From NCBI GenBank assembly GCA_032622095.1, contig CP136063.1, forward strand, positions 121,666,723-121,730,722: 64,000 nucleotides of DNA, written 5' to 3'. The notes beneath the pieces were generated by a model. The model was given only the letters and a program-made list of their open reading frames with translations. It made no database searches and was not told the DNA's origin. Source of the DNA: Siphonodentalium dalli (lineage: Eukaryota; Mollusca; Scaphopoda; Gadilida; Siphonodentaliidae). The position numbers and the translations under genes are program-made. Shown in pieces: positions 21,834-34,672 of this stretch. How positions within the stretch are numbered: position 1 is the stretch's first letter; each line of letters begins with the position of its first letter.

Positions 21834-22493
21834 ATGCATGACCAGTGTATCTCATGAATGTTTTAAGGACTGCATGACCAGTGTATCTCATGAATGTTTT
21901 AAGGACTGCATGACCAGTTTATCTCATGAATGTTTTAAGGACTGCATGACCAGTTTATCTCATGAATGTTTTAAGGACTGCATGACCAGTTTATCTCATG
22001 AATGTTTTAAGGACTGCATGACCAGTGTATCTCATGAATGTTTTAAGGACTGCATGGCAGCTACTAGTGTATCTCAATAATGTTTTAAGGACTGCATGAC
22101 CAGTGTATCTCATGAATGTTTTAAGGATTGCATGACCAGTGTATCTCATGAATGCTTTAAGGACTGCATGACCAGTGTATCTCATGAATGTTTTAAGGAC
22201 TGCATGACAAGTGTATCTCATGAATGTTTTAAGGACTGCATGGCAGCTACTAGTGTATCTCATGAATGTTTTAAGGACTGCATGACAGTGTATCTCATGA
22301 ATGTTTTAAGGACTGCATGACAAGTGTATCTCATGAATGTTTTAAGGACTGCATGGCAGCTACTAGTGTATCTCAATAATGTTTTAAGGACTGCATGACA
22401 GTGTATCTCAATAATGTTTTAAGGACTGCATGACAGTGTATCTCATGAATGTTTTAAGGACTGCACGACAGTGTGTATCTCATGAATGTTTTT
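21834..22493. repeat. 36-bp tandem array, about 18 copies
   Basis: Unit ATGACCAGTGTATCTCATGA then ATGTTTTAAGGACTGC. Most copies are near-identical. Variant copies carry a GCAGCTACTA segment, a CTCAATAATG change, or CATGACAG shortened by two bases. Because 36 is divisible by three and the unit lacks stops, one frame stays open on each strand (a 12-residue repeat, TSVSHECFKDCM forward). The frames break where short variants occur, so this is best read as a minisatellite rather than a gene. Confidence 0.95.
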
Positions 22494-22569
22494 GTCTCTT
22501 TTCAGGTAAGTAAAGAATACATCAGTTTCCAAAAATTCTGAGTCATGGTATGGTGAGAGTATTCTTTAA

Positions 22570-22760
22570 CCCTTCAATGACTAGAGCTTTCAGATTCTTT
22601 TTGAAACAATGTGCCAGTGCATTCTGTAATATATGGAAGTCTCTCATAGAGAGCCTCGCATATATAAGAGAATACATTGGCCTATCAATATTTACCTTGA
22701 CATTGTAAGCCAGTGCATTCTCTTATATTTTCGAGGCTCCCTATGGGAAACTCATATTGA
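22570..22760 (+). mobile_element. TTAA MITE, CCCTTTCATGA family, degenerate
   Basis: TTAA at 22566-22569 then CCCTTCAATGACTAGAGC; inside, GTGCATTCTGTAATATATGG, AGCCTCGCATATATAAGAGA and GTGCATTCTCTTATATTTTC. The right terminus is worn away, so the end is approximate. Confidence 0.55.
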
Positions 22761-22925
22761 CATTGAATGATATGTTCATGGTTTAAATGTATTTATGTGT
22801 ACATATAGATACAATTGGCAATGGAATTGAAGAAGAAGTGTGAGTCACTTATAAATACGTAATAGCTCTCCCAAATATCTAAACACTAAAGAAATAAAAA
22901 ATTAATACAATGATCAAATTTTCTG

Positions 22926-23035
22926 TACCCATACCATGTATGGTTGATTCACAGATCAACGATTGGTCATTTGTCCATCTGCCTGTCTGTTCGTGCGTGT
23001 TTCTGTCTTTAACATGCTAAACTTCTTGGAAAGGG
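22926..23035 (+). repeat. Start of a CATACCATGTATGG repeat
   Basis: TACCCATACCATGTATGGTT followed by CATCTGCCTGTCTGTTCG, matching the starts at 10985 and 45844. Only the first hundred or so bases are recognisable before the sequence changes. Confidence 0.5.
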
Positions 23036-23040
23036 TCAGG

Positions 23041-24698
23041 GGTGGCACCAGGGGAGTGGGATCGGGTGGGGTGTGTTAGCCCCCTAATTGGGGAGATCTG
23101 CTATAATCAGCCATGTAGCCCCTGTGTCAGGAAAATCATGGCACCACCCGTGGAAATGGTGCTTTCATTCTTTGATATCTGTACTCAATACATGCAACTA
23201 TAAACATGTCAGACAATTACGGTTGTCCTTTATTATTATCAACACTAAATAATAATGTGATATTCATTATTATACAAATGTCTAATTTTGTGAGCACTTG
23301 TGTTTAGTTTCTTGACTGTCTATTGAATGCATCATTCCACTCCTATACTGTTGAGCTGAGTAAAACGTAATGGTACACTGTAGTTCCACAAAGATATTAT
23401 AGATTTCTGTGAACTCTGGATGAATAATTGTGTGAACAGCGTTAAAGACAATAGAGTGATGTGGGTTTTTTCCCCATATCTCAGCTCTTCTTGGTTATTT
23501 GTGGATACTTATTTTTGTCTACACACAAGTATATAACATAATTTATAATCTCTTGTTAATCAACCTGGACTGTGATGCACGGAATTGTGGAACTATTCTA
23601 GTTCTTTTTTTTTCTCTGGATTTGCATGTTTACCTATCAAAGTGCCTATAACTTTTGTTCCATTGATCACTGAGCTTTATATATAATAACTTGATTATTA
23701 CTATGTTGATTATCTATGGATATGGACAAGACATTTATAGCTCACAATTTAGGGCATGAAAATTGGGGTACATACACCAGTGGCGGAGCAACAGGACATG
23801 TATAGCCTTCAAAAACACTTTTCCTCAAATACAATTATATAGGACAAATACATAATTAGAGCCCACTGCTGTGTCACCCCCTCACCCATGATATGAACAA
23901 CCCTTCTGCAAGACTTAAGTTATTGCCCCCCCCACCCCGGTGCATCTAGAAACACCAAGCAGGTTGTTTGACACACTTACAGTCCCAAGACAATTGGTGC
24001 CTTTATAACAAATTATGGCATTTGATTCAGATATTGGTGAAACTTTGGTTCAGATGATGAACAGACTCAAAGACGACTTGTAGATATTTCAACATTAATA
24101 TGACAATAGTGTACAGTAGAGCAAAGTTTTGTGTAGCATATGTTTCTTGAGCAATTGCGCTTAGATTAATGAACGACTATGAATGGGGTAATTATACAAA
24201 ACTGGAAGATAAATTGCTAATGACGTGATGACATCGAGTGCTGGGCATTTTCCAGTGGAAAAATATAACGGGAATATAATGAAAACCATAAAACTGATTT
24301 CAGTTGAAAGGCTTTTATCATTCACAATCCTGGAACACCATATTTGAAATTTTGAGATACAGTTGTTCTGATGAACAAATATCTGAGTTCCAGTTATGAG
24401 TAATGGCTGACTGCCAATGTGCTGAAGTAGGTCAGTACTCAGTACGGATGTATACCACACAGCATGACATTTTACTCAGTAGGCCTACTGACTATAGCAG
24501 TCAAGAGGTTAAGGCTATTAGATAATTAATATGGTTGTGACAGGTTGTGACAGATGCTGTGATATAATTAAACTTGACAAATGGAACATTATTAAAACAG
24601 ATTAATGTGTGAGATAATACGTTATTAGCAACATGCTTGAACAGGGTGTATACAAGTTCCATGCATGCATGGTCAAATCTACATGGTCACATCTATTA
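23041..24698. other. Unassigned stretch
   Basis: 23042-23155 contains an imperfect inverted repeat (GGGGTGGCACCA against ATGGCACCACCC). Two runs of C lie near 23926. On the minus strand about 23495-23290 is open for roughly 68 codons in one frame, without a start or motif. No gene is supported. Confidence 0.35.
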
Positions 24699-24956
24699 GA
24701 TTTCTCTTTGATGGTTTTTCGAGGTACCATCCCTGCTCCTTGTTTGTATGCTCATACTAGATTGACCACAGTTGCTTTGGGAGTGTTTCTTGAATATTGT
24801 CTCAGCTAATTTACTGTGATCAATTGATTTCTCAGAAACACCCAATAAATTTGTATCAGCCCCAGCGGCAGTAGACTTGGTGCATAGATTTTCTCTGTGT
24901 GGGCTCCCTACATTTAATAAAATCTTGTTTAAGTGTGTCTTTTGCAAAGTAATCAA
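24699..24956 (-). CDS. Possible minus-strand coding exon, hydrophilic
   Basis: Open for 85 codons to a TAA at the low-coordinate end. An internal AG (after TTTTATTAAATGT on the minus strand) could be an acceptor, after which the residues run SPHRENLCTKSTAAGAD and finish TSKNHQREI, rich in Ser, Lys, Asn and Gln with little hydrophobic content, like the disordered tail of a soluble protein. Frames of this length occur by chance in such AT-rich DNA and no poly(A) signal is close. Family unknown. Confidence 0.2.
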
Positions 24957-27884
24957 TGCTAGTGTGGTGGAATATAAAAGGTGAAAAATGTCCTGAGGAT
25001 AAAAGTCATTTCTTGGTGTTCAACCATTTCACTGCGTAGTAACAATATCTAGAGGGATCGTTTGAAACCAACGTCATTATATGCTCATCCGTGTGGCTTC
25101 GTTTTTGCCAATGTCTGAAGATGACTCCATTGATGAACACTTTTTCCAGCCTTGCCTGACTTTAGAATCTGTAATGTCAGTTTCTTATTATGAAGAATTC
25201 GTTTTGTCGCAGTATTCATACTCATACTCAACTGGTTATTACAGTATGCGCAGGGGCGCCAGAAGCAACCAAGGTTGGGGGCCCCCCAACCTCCCCCTCC
25301 CATCCCCCAACCCACACGGTGTGGCATTATTGTTTATGTAAATGTAGCACTGAACAGATAGACTTGCGTTAATTTTAATGAGTCCCAAAATCATTCCAGT
25401 TTCCTTATTTCCTCATTACAATGTTTCCATATAACTGCTTACTCAAACCATGTTCTCAGAATCAGTCTGGGGGGAGGAGAAACCCTGTCATTTCCCTCTA
25501 ATTGATGGATTGAAATGGGTGCATCTAAGGTGGGCTTGTTATTTAATTCACTCTCTACCAGCAGGCTTCCCTTATCTTGTTTCCATTTCAGTGACATTTA
25601 CCAATCCACAATAGGGATTCTTTATCAAAGATGTGAGAAAATGTTGCAAATTAATTCTAAGATGTTTTTTGGTAAAGTTTCAAGAAGAGACCATCTGAGC
25701 GTCTTGTCTGTCATTCAATACGATAGTTCTCAACATCTGTCTTGCATGAGATTTTATTTTAAATTGTTTAATCTCAATAAACTATATATAACATTGTTTG
25801 TATATGTGATATATGTGAAAGGACATTCCTGCACAAATTATTTTTCCAGATTTATTATCTTAGAGTGATTTCTAGCTTGAATTCTTCTAATTGTGAACTT
25901 GCTGGTGTGCAACTCTTAATATTTTTTATAAAAATTACCTGAATCGTGTTTGATAATACATGTGTAGACTAGTCCAATCTGATTTCTTCAGGAACTGGAG
26001 TTCTTACTATAATTTCTCCAAATGTTGATAGCGCATAGTAACTTGGAACAACCATTGATAGATCCGCCTTTATATAGTGTCCTTCTTGAATATTAAATTT
26101 GAATCCTTCGGCACACCATGCATGTTCAGGATCGCACCTAAATGGGTGTTAGCGAATAATGATTTTCGATAAAAAATATGGCTGATGAAAGTCATCAATA
26201 GATTTTTTACTCTTTGCATCTATAAATATTTTGGCATGCCCTACAGCCAACATTTTTTATCCAATTGATCTAAAATTTCTCATGGCTCATATGGCTGACC
26301 TCTATTATCATTTAGACATTTAAACTTTCCCATTCGTTATTGCTCCATTGACTTTAATATTTGGAATTATTCTCTCTCTCGGATGTGCATGAATGATTTG
26401 ATTTTAAGGGCTTTAATGTAGATTGTAGATCTCAGGTGGGGTTCACTATGGAATATGGAATGAGGGAGATGATTTATATGTGATTGGACAGAGTGTACAT
26501 ATTGCTGTGTGAAAGTGGTGGGATTGGAAAGGATTCTGGCACTGGGATATGAAGTAGGGAGAGGGTTTGATGTGGGATTGGAAGAATTTTGTTGTAGGGT
26601 GATATTGAATGTGGATTGGCTTTAAGTGAACCAAAAATGTTTTAATAGTGGGAATATATGGATTTGAGGTTCACAAATGTAATATACAATGAAACAGTTG
26701 ATCAAGTCTTCTCTGTTTTCACTTTCAATTGTGTTTTGTCTCTCTAATAGTTTCAATAATTATGTAAATGGGAGGAGTCAGATGTTTAAGGGGGCTGTAG
26801 GATGTGTGTAACTGAGTCCTACTTTGACTCATAGTCCTGCTGGGCTTTAGAAGTACAGACTGTTGAGAATCATGGTATTATTTTGGTAATGTTTAATGAA
26901 ATAGCTATTGAGAGATCAGATGCAGTGATTATCACCCTTGCGTTATGATAATAAACACACAACAAATGTTAGATGGATAGGGGAGATTATAATTAGTGTG
27001 ATAACACCGCAATGAGAGGCTGGATCTGCATAAATCTTGCAATTTATTCCCAGTCAGCCATGATGAGGCCAAGGATTAGACAGGTGTGAATACAGCTTAT
27101 AAAAATATGATCACATTCTGAGCACACGTGGTCTGGCGTACCCGACTTAATACATTGCTGCCTCTTCTTTCTGCATATGTTAAAGGTTCACTGACACCCA
27201 ACTATCATTTTTATGAATTATCAATCTATCTGTGGCAGATTTTACTCAGGATGGGGCACCAGTGTAAGTATAACTGCAATAACAGTTGTCTGTGTTGTCC
27301 AGGGAGTTTTCTAGCCCCAATTGTCTAAATGTTTTGAAATCCTTCCCATTTAGAAATAATTATTGATCCATTTATTACACTCCTTTTTATCCACCTCTCT
27401 CTAAGGCCTGCATAAAGCCTGCTCGAAAAATGTTATGTTTATTACGTCAACGTAGCTTAATTTTATGTCAACTTTGCATTATTAGGTTACTCCTACTTTC
27501 AGGACATAATTATATCTGGAAATTGTGCAGGTAACTCAACGGAAATGTCAACTGACCTATATTACATCCTTGTGATTTAGAAGTTTTCTCATTCTATAAT
27601 TCACTGCAATTGATACAAAATGTGAAAAACTGGTAATGTTTCTTTTTCATTCGGAAATGAAAAGTTTCAAACAAATTTCAAAGAACTATTTTTTCTTTGG
27701 CATTCGGGTTTTCCAATGTCATGAATACTAGCTTCCATGGATTCATAAATGTATCGGCATCTTTGAAAGAAATGAATAAAACCCTTTGTAAAATGACACT
27801 TTTCATATTCAAAGCAGTTCAATATGTAACTAATGCCCTTGCTAAAACTGTTTACATGCATTTGGGGGATTTGGAGTAGTTCCC
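24957..27884. other. Gene-poor stretch
   Basis: No supported exon. GGGGGCCCCCCAACCTCCCC near 25276-25296 is the only GC-rich patch. A 117-codon plus frame begins at ATG 25515 but has poor composition and no motif. G-rich, weakly repetitive sequence (variants of GGAATATGGAATGAGGGAG) lies at 26446-26600. Confidence 0.35.
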
Positions 27885-28127
27885 TTTAAATGTTCAGATA
27901 ATAAGTTTCACAAAAGCTGTTTTTTTAACTTATTAACTGAACATTTCTCACCAATGAATATAGAAATCCTTCTGCACTTGTATTATCTGTTTTAATATCT
28001 ATCTGCTGTCTGCTTATAATTCCTGAACATTCTTCCAGATGAATAACAGACAATTCCAATGTATACTTTTATAACTGATGGGATAATCCATTTTATAGAA
28101 AAAAATCGTTGTTAAATAAACAGGAAC
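27885..28127 (+). repeat. GAAATGTTCAG repeat, copy 2, abutting the satellite
   Basis: Homologous to 19905-20160: TTCAGATAATAAGTT, TTAACTGAACATTTCTC, TCCTTCTGCACTTGTATTAT, CCTGAACATTCTTCCAGATG and AACAGACAATTCCAATGTAT in the same order. It ends within about 40 bp of the first 41-bp unit. Confidence 0.68.
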
Positions 28128-28163
28128 AGACAAGCAGTCTGTAAATGTGGCAAAACTTCTCAT

Positions 28164-31100
28164 GCAGCAGCTTTATAGGCCGGTCTGCATGTAAAAATAA
28201 CTACAACATCTTTATAGGCCGGTCTGCATGTAAAAATAACTGTACAGCAGCTTTATAGGCCGGTCTGTATTTAAAAATAACTGTACAGCAGCTTTATAGG
28301 CCGGTGTGCATGTAAAAATAACTGTACAGCAGCTTTATAGGCCGGTCTGTATGTAAAAATAAATGTACAGCAGCTTTATAGGCCAGTCTGTATGTAAAAA
28401 TAAATGTACAGCAGCTTTATAGGCCGGTCTGCATGTAAAAATAAATGTACAGCAGCTTTATTGGCTGGTCTGCATGTAAAAATAACTGTACACCAGCTTT
28501 ATAGGCCGGTCTGTATGTAAAAATAACTGTACAGCAGCTTTATAGGCCAGTCTGTATGCAAAAATAACTGTACAGCAGCTTTATAGGCCGGTGTGCATGT
28601 AAAAATAACTGTACAGCAGCTTTATAGGCCGGTCTGTATGTAAAAATAAATGTACAGCAGCTTTATAGGCCAGTCTGTATGTAAAAATAAATGTACAGCA
28701 GCTTTATAGGCCGGTCTGCATGTAAAAATAAATGTACAGCAGCTTTATTGGCCGGTCTGCATGTAAAAATAACTGTACACCAGCTTTATAGGCCGGTCTG
28801 TATGTAAAAATAACTGTACAGCAGCTTTATAGGCCGGTCTGTATGTAAAAATAAATGTACAGCAGCTTTATAGACCAGTCTGTATGTAAAAATAAATGTT
28901 CAGCAGCTTTATAGGCCGGTCTGCATGTAAAAATAACTGTACAGCAGCTTTATAGGCCGGTCTGTCTGTAAAAATAACTGTACAGCAGCTTTATAGGCCG
29001 GTCTGTATGTAAAAATAAATGTACAGCAGCTTTATAGGCCGGTCTGCATGTAAAAATAAGTGTACAGCAGCTTTATAGGCCGGTCTGCATGTAAAAATAA
29101 CTGTACACCAGCTTTATAGGCCGGTCTGTATGTAAAAATCACTGTACAGCAGCTTTATAGACCGGTCTGCATGTAAAAATAAATGTACAGCAGCTTTATA
29201 GGCCGGTCTGTATGTAAAAATTGACTGTACAGCAGCTTTATAGACCGGTCTGCATGTAAAAATAAATGTAGCTTTATAGGCCAGTCTGTATGTAAAAATA
29301 AATGTACAGCAGCTTTATAGGCTGGTCTGTATGTAAAAACAAATGTACATCAGCTTTATAGGCCAGTCTGTATGTAAAAATAACTGTACAGCAGCTTTAC
29401 AGGCCGGTCTTCATGTAAAAATCACTGTACAGCAGCTTTATAGGCCAGTCTGTATGTAAAAATCACTGTACAGCAGCTTTATAGGCTGGTCTGTATGTAA
29501 AAACAAATGTACATCAGCTTTATAGGCCGGTCTGCATGTAAAAATAAATGTACAGCAGCTTTATAGGCCGGTCTGTATGTAAAAATAACTGTACAGCAGC
29601 TTTATAGGCCGGTCTGTCTGTAAAAATAACTGTACAGCAGCTTTATAGGCCGGTCTGTATGTAAAAATAAATGTACAGCAGCTTTATAGGCCGGTCTGCA
29701 TGTAAAAATAAATGTACAGCAGCTTTATAGGCCGGTCTGCATGTAAAAATAACTGTACACCAGCTTTATAGGCCGGTCTGTATGTAAAAATCACTGTACA
29801 GCAGCTTTATAGACCGGTCTGCATGTAAAAATAAATGTACAGCAGCTTTATAGGCCGGTCTGCATGTAAAAATCACTGTACAGCAGCTTTATAGACCGGT
29901 CTGCATGTAAAAATAAATGTAGCTTTATAGGCCAGTCTGTATGTAAAAATAAATGTACAGCAGCTTTATAGGCTGGTCTGTATGTAAAAACAAATGTACA
30001 TCAGCTTTATAGGCCAGTCTGTATGTAAAAATAACTGTACAGCAGCTTTACAGGCCGGTCTTCATGTAAAAATCACTGTACAGCAGCTTTATAGGCCAGT
30101 CTGTATGTAAAAATCACTGTACAGCAGCTTTATAGGCTGGTCTGTATGTAAAAACAAATGTACATCAGCTTTATAGGCCAGTCTGTAAGTAAAAATAACT
30201 GTACAGCAGCTTTACAGGCCGGTCTGCTTTTAAAAATCACTGTACAGCAGCTTTATAGGCCAGTCTGTATGTAAAAATCACTGTACAGCAGCTTTATAGG
30301 CTGGTCTGTATGTAAAAACAAATGTACATCAGCTTTATAGGCCAGTCTGTATGTAAAAATCACTGTACAGCAGCTTTACAGGCCGGTCTGCATGTAAAAA
30401 TCACTGTACAGCAGCTTTATAGGCCGGTCTGTATGTAAAAATCACTGTACAGCAGCTTTATAGGCCGGTCTGTATGTAAAAATAACTGGACAGCAGCTTT
30501 ATAGGCCGGTCTGTCTGTAAAAATAACTGTACAGCAGCTTTATAGGCCGGTCTGTATGTAAAAATAAATGTACAGCAGCTTTATAGGCCGGTCTGCATGT
30601 AAAAATAAATGTACAGCAGCTTTATAGGCCGGTCTGCATGTAAAAATAACTGTACACCAGCTTTATAGGCCGGTCTGTATGTAAAAATCACTGTACAGCA
30701 GCTTTATAGACCGGCCTGCATGTAAAAATAAATGTACAGCAGCTTTATAGGCCGGTCTGTATGTAAAAATCACTGTACAGCAGCTTTATAGACCGGTCTG
30801 CATGTAAAAATAAATGTAGCTTTATAGGCCAGTCTGTATGTAAAAATAAATGTACAGCAGCTTTATAGGCTGGTCTGTATGTAAAAACAAATGTACATCA
30901 GCTTTATAGGCCAGTCTGTATGTAAAAATAACTGTACAGCAGCTTTACAGGCCGGTCTTCATGTAAAAATCACTGTACAGCAGCTTTATAGGCCAGTCTG
31001 TATGTAAAAATCACTGTATAGCAGCTTTATAGGCTGGTCTGTATGTAAAAACAAATGTACATCAGCTTTATAGGCCAGTCTGTATGTAAAAATAACTGTA

Positions 31101-32783
31101 CAGCAGCTTTACAGGCCGGTCTGCTTTTAAAAATCACTGTACAGCAGCTTTATAGGCCAGTCTGTATGTAAAAATCACTGTACAGCAGTTTTATAGGCTG
31201 GTCTGTATGTAAAAACAAATGTACATCAGCTTTATAGGCCAGTCTGTATGTAAAAATAACTGTACAGCAGCTTTACAGGCCGGTCTGCATGTAAAAATCA
31301 CTGTACAGCAGCTTTATAGGCCGGTCTGTATGTAAAAATCACTGTACAGCAGCTTTATAGGCCGGTCTGTATGTAAAAATAACTGGACAGCAGCTTTATA
31401 GGCCAGTCTGTATGTAAAAATAACTGGACAGCAGCTTTATAGGCCGGTCTGTATGTAAAAATAACTGGACACGAGCTGTATAGGCCGGTCTGTATGTAAA
31501 AATAACTGGACACGAGCTTTATAGGCCAGGCTGTATGTAAAAATCACTGTACAGCAGCTTTATAGGCCGGTCTGTATGTAAAAATAACTGTACAGAAGCT
31601 TTATAGGCCGGTCTGTATGTAAAAATAACTGGACAGCAGCTTTATAGGCCGGTCTGTATGTAAAAATAACTGGACAGCAGCTTTATAGGCCGGTCTGTAT
31701 GTAAAAATAACTGGACACGAGCTTTATAGGCCGGTCTGCATGTAAAAATAACTGTACACCAGCTTTATAGGCCAGTCTGTATGTAAAAATAACTGGACAG
31801 CAGCTTTATAGGCCGGTCTGTATGTAAAAATAACTGGACACGAGCTTTATAGGCCGGTCTGCATGTAAAAATAACTGGACACGAGCTTTATAGGCCGGTC
31901 TGTATGTAAAAATAACTGGACACGAGCTTTATAGGCCAGTCTGTATGTAAAAATCACTGTACAGCAGCTTTATAGGCCGGTCTGTATGTAAAAATAACTG
32001 TACAGAATCTTTATAGGCCGGTCTGTATGTAAAAATAACTGGACAGCAGCTTTATAGGCCGGTCTGTATGTAAAAATAACTGGACAGCAGCTTTATAGGC
32101 CGGTCTGTATGTAAAAATAACTGGACACGAGCTTTATAGGCCGGTCTGTATGTAAAAATAACTGGACAGCAGCTTTATAGGCCGGTCTGTATGTAAAAAT
32201 AACTGTACAGAATCTTTATAGGCCGGTCTGTATGTAAAAATAACTGGACAGCAGCTTTATAGGCCGGTCTGTATGTAAAAATAACTGGACAGCAGCTTTA
32301 TAGGCCGGTCTGTATGTAAAAATAACTGGACACGAGCTTTATAGGCCGGTCTGTATGTAAAAATAACTGGACAGCAGCTTTATAGGCCGGTCTGTATGTA
32401 AAAATAACTGGACACGAGCTTTATAGGCCGGTCTGTATGTAAAAATAACTGGACAGCAGCTTTATAGGCCGGTCTGTATGTAAAAATAACTGGACAGCAG
32501 CTTTATAGGCCGGTCTGTATGTAAAAATAACTGGACACGAGCTTTATAGGCCGGTCTGTATGTAAAAATAACTGGACAGCAGCTTTATAGGCCGGTCTGT
32601 ATGTAAAAATAACTGGACACGAGCTTTATAGGCCGGTCTGTATGTAAAAATAACTGGACAGCAGCTTTATAGGCCGGTCTGTATGTAAAAATAACTGGAC
32701 ACGAGCTTTATAGGCCAGTCTGTATGTAAAAATAACTTGACAGCAGCTTTATAGGCCGGTCTGCATGTAAAAATCACTGTACA
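28164..32783. repeat. 41-bp satellite array, about 113 copies
   Basis: Unit GTACAGCAGCTTTATAGGCC then GGTCTGTATGTAAAAATAACT, 41 bp, head to tail for 4.6 kb. Recurring variants define classes: GGCCGG, GGCCAG or GGCTGG; TGTATG or TGCATG; AATAACT, AATAAAT or AATCACT; TGTACAGCAGC, TGTACATCAGC, TGGACAGCAGC or TGGACACGAGC. They form higher-order repeats: AAATGTACATCAGC recurs at 164-bp steps (29341/29505; 29992/30156/30320; 30889/31053/31217), and TACAGAATCT recurs 205 bp apart (32001, 32206). Three units share one 5-bp deletion (AATGTAGCTTTAT). 41 is not a multiple of three and stops recur, so it is non-coding. Confidence 0.98.
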
Positions 32784-33657
32784 ACAATATGAGGTCTCTT
32801 ACAGATGTAAGATGGTGACTAATATAGCACATTGCTTTGCTATCAAAATAGGCTAATATCTTCACATCTTCTTGACATTACAAGCCAATTAATCAGACTG
32901 AGAAACTGGACCACCACTCCATGTATTCGAAAATATGTCACTGTGTTAGAAATTTGGGATCTTTTGTACAAATGCATTGTATTTACAATGGGAAACGTGC
33001 TCTTCATGGGTTCCACCACCCATACTATTTAAACTGGGACAGTTGAAAACCCTTTTAAAGTCTCATCATACAATATCAGTTGACCTCACGACTCAGTCAA
33101 ATAGAATATATTAATGTAAAGTTCTCTGGACTCAATTGGTAAGGCGCATATAAATGCATATTGTCCTAAAAGGCCCTCATAAGCCATCCAGAACTGGGAA
33201 AGCTGCTTTGAATTCTGATTGGCATGGATTTGTGATCGACATAAAGGGAAGGTAACCTGGGTCGTTTATCTGGGCAAGTTTTAAATCTCTTTGCCCACAT
33301 CTACTGGTCATATAAAATGTCCTCATTCAATGCATCTCTTAATAATATTAGATGTAACACTTTCACAGTTTCATGTTGCACATTTCTATAACTTTGTAAA
33401 TATTTTAACCCTCTCTTCAAACATGGACAGAGTTAGCGCTGGACTAGAATTTTATCTTGCCAAGATTTTTACCAAATTAAATTTTGATTGCCAAATTCAA
33501 TGATTTGCCAAATTTAATTGAGTTTGTAAATGGGGACATTGAAGGAAATTCTCATTGTTAATCTTTGTTATATAATGAGCTAGTAAAGCAAGCTAGTATT
33601 ATTAATATATATCAAAGTAGCAATAAAATATCTAAGCGACACCATGAAATTAGGTTT
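32784..33657. other. Unassigned stretch
   Basis: An A-box-like string (GGACTCAATTGGTAAGGCG, about 33129) lacks a B box. TTGCCAA-type repeats lie near 33460-33530. No gene is supported. Confidence 0.35.
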
Positions 33658-34672
33658 AATAACGAACCAAAGCCGGACGCTTTGGGTCGTATATAGACTA
33701 TATCTGATTTTGTGACATCACCAATTATTATCTAATACGACACTGCTGTTTTGAATTTTAGCGACCACTTTTGTCGCACAGTAGATCGGTGGGGTTAAAG
33801 CATTAATGTCGTAATCGGCTGTCAAGAGGCCAACATAAATCAGTCGATGTGCAACATTCTCCTATTTATATAAACGTCATACAATCATTTATGTGTTTTG
33901 TTATTTATAAGGGCAAGTAGCTAGTCTATAATGAATTTCTAACAGGTCTACTCACTCTATTGGATCAAATTATCAGACCTATAGAGCTCTCCATCAGAGG
34001 CGGACAGTTTTGTGAGGTGCCTCATCGTTGCAGCCACAACACGATCTACGTGTATCTCAAAGCTTTATTTTTCAACTGATGCACGGCAGTTGATCAATAC
34101 TGCATGGTGCTGTAGAGACTATATACTGTGCGAAAGGAAATAACATAATATTTAATATTGATTTAATTATTATCACAAGTCTATAGTATGTACATGCTTC
34201 TGTTAATCCATATATATATCCTATTTTCTTGAATAGAATGAAATCACATATTTATGAACAAAGCAGAAGATACATTCAGTTCCACTCGAATTCGCTCAAT
34301 GGGGAAACTTACATGATGACGTTGTTTGTCGACTTTCGTTGAAATCGACATGATGACATGTAATTAATGAAATGAACATTATGAAAAGGACACGTATGCT
34401 TCTCCATCTAGCCTGCGTAATGAGTTTCTCAAGCGGAGAGCTCCCCCAGCATGACAAGTAATATAATGGTTAGGTCCAGTTCCACTCTCGACAACATACA
34501 TGTATATAACTATTTATAATTACCAACACGAAATACAAGCCTTATGCGAGTGAATCTTATTTGGTGGGAATCTATAAAGTTATCTTGATAAGAATTGTTT
34601 TAGACGCTACAGATACCCTCATGTGAGTGGTTTAGCTTTGGTTCGTTAATTACGCTAGCGTATGATCATATT
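33658..34672 (+). repeat. Long interspersed repeat, copy B (empty site)
   Basis: Second copy of the 16198-18093 repeat, starting AACGAACCAAAGCCGGACGC and ending GTTCGTTAATTACGCTAGCG. At 33803-33806 it has a single TTAA where copy A carries 742 extra bases. The middle portions are shorter and diverged. Confidence 0.75.

Noticed and set aside
21838-22320. Tandem-repeat protein gene on either strand
   Set aside because: Both strands are open only because the unit is 36 bp without stops; short variants break the frames, and there is no splice or promoter signal.
26163-26185. Hammerhead ribozyme from CTGATGA strings (also near 40430 and 52750)
   Set aside because: None is followed by a paired stem and GAAA core at the right distance.
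28164-32783. CRISPR array
   Set aside because: Repeats abut directly with no unique spacers, units vary, and the DNA is animal-like. It is a satellite.
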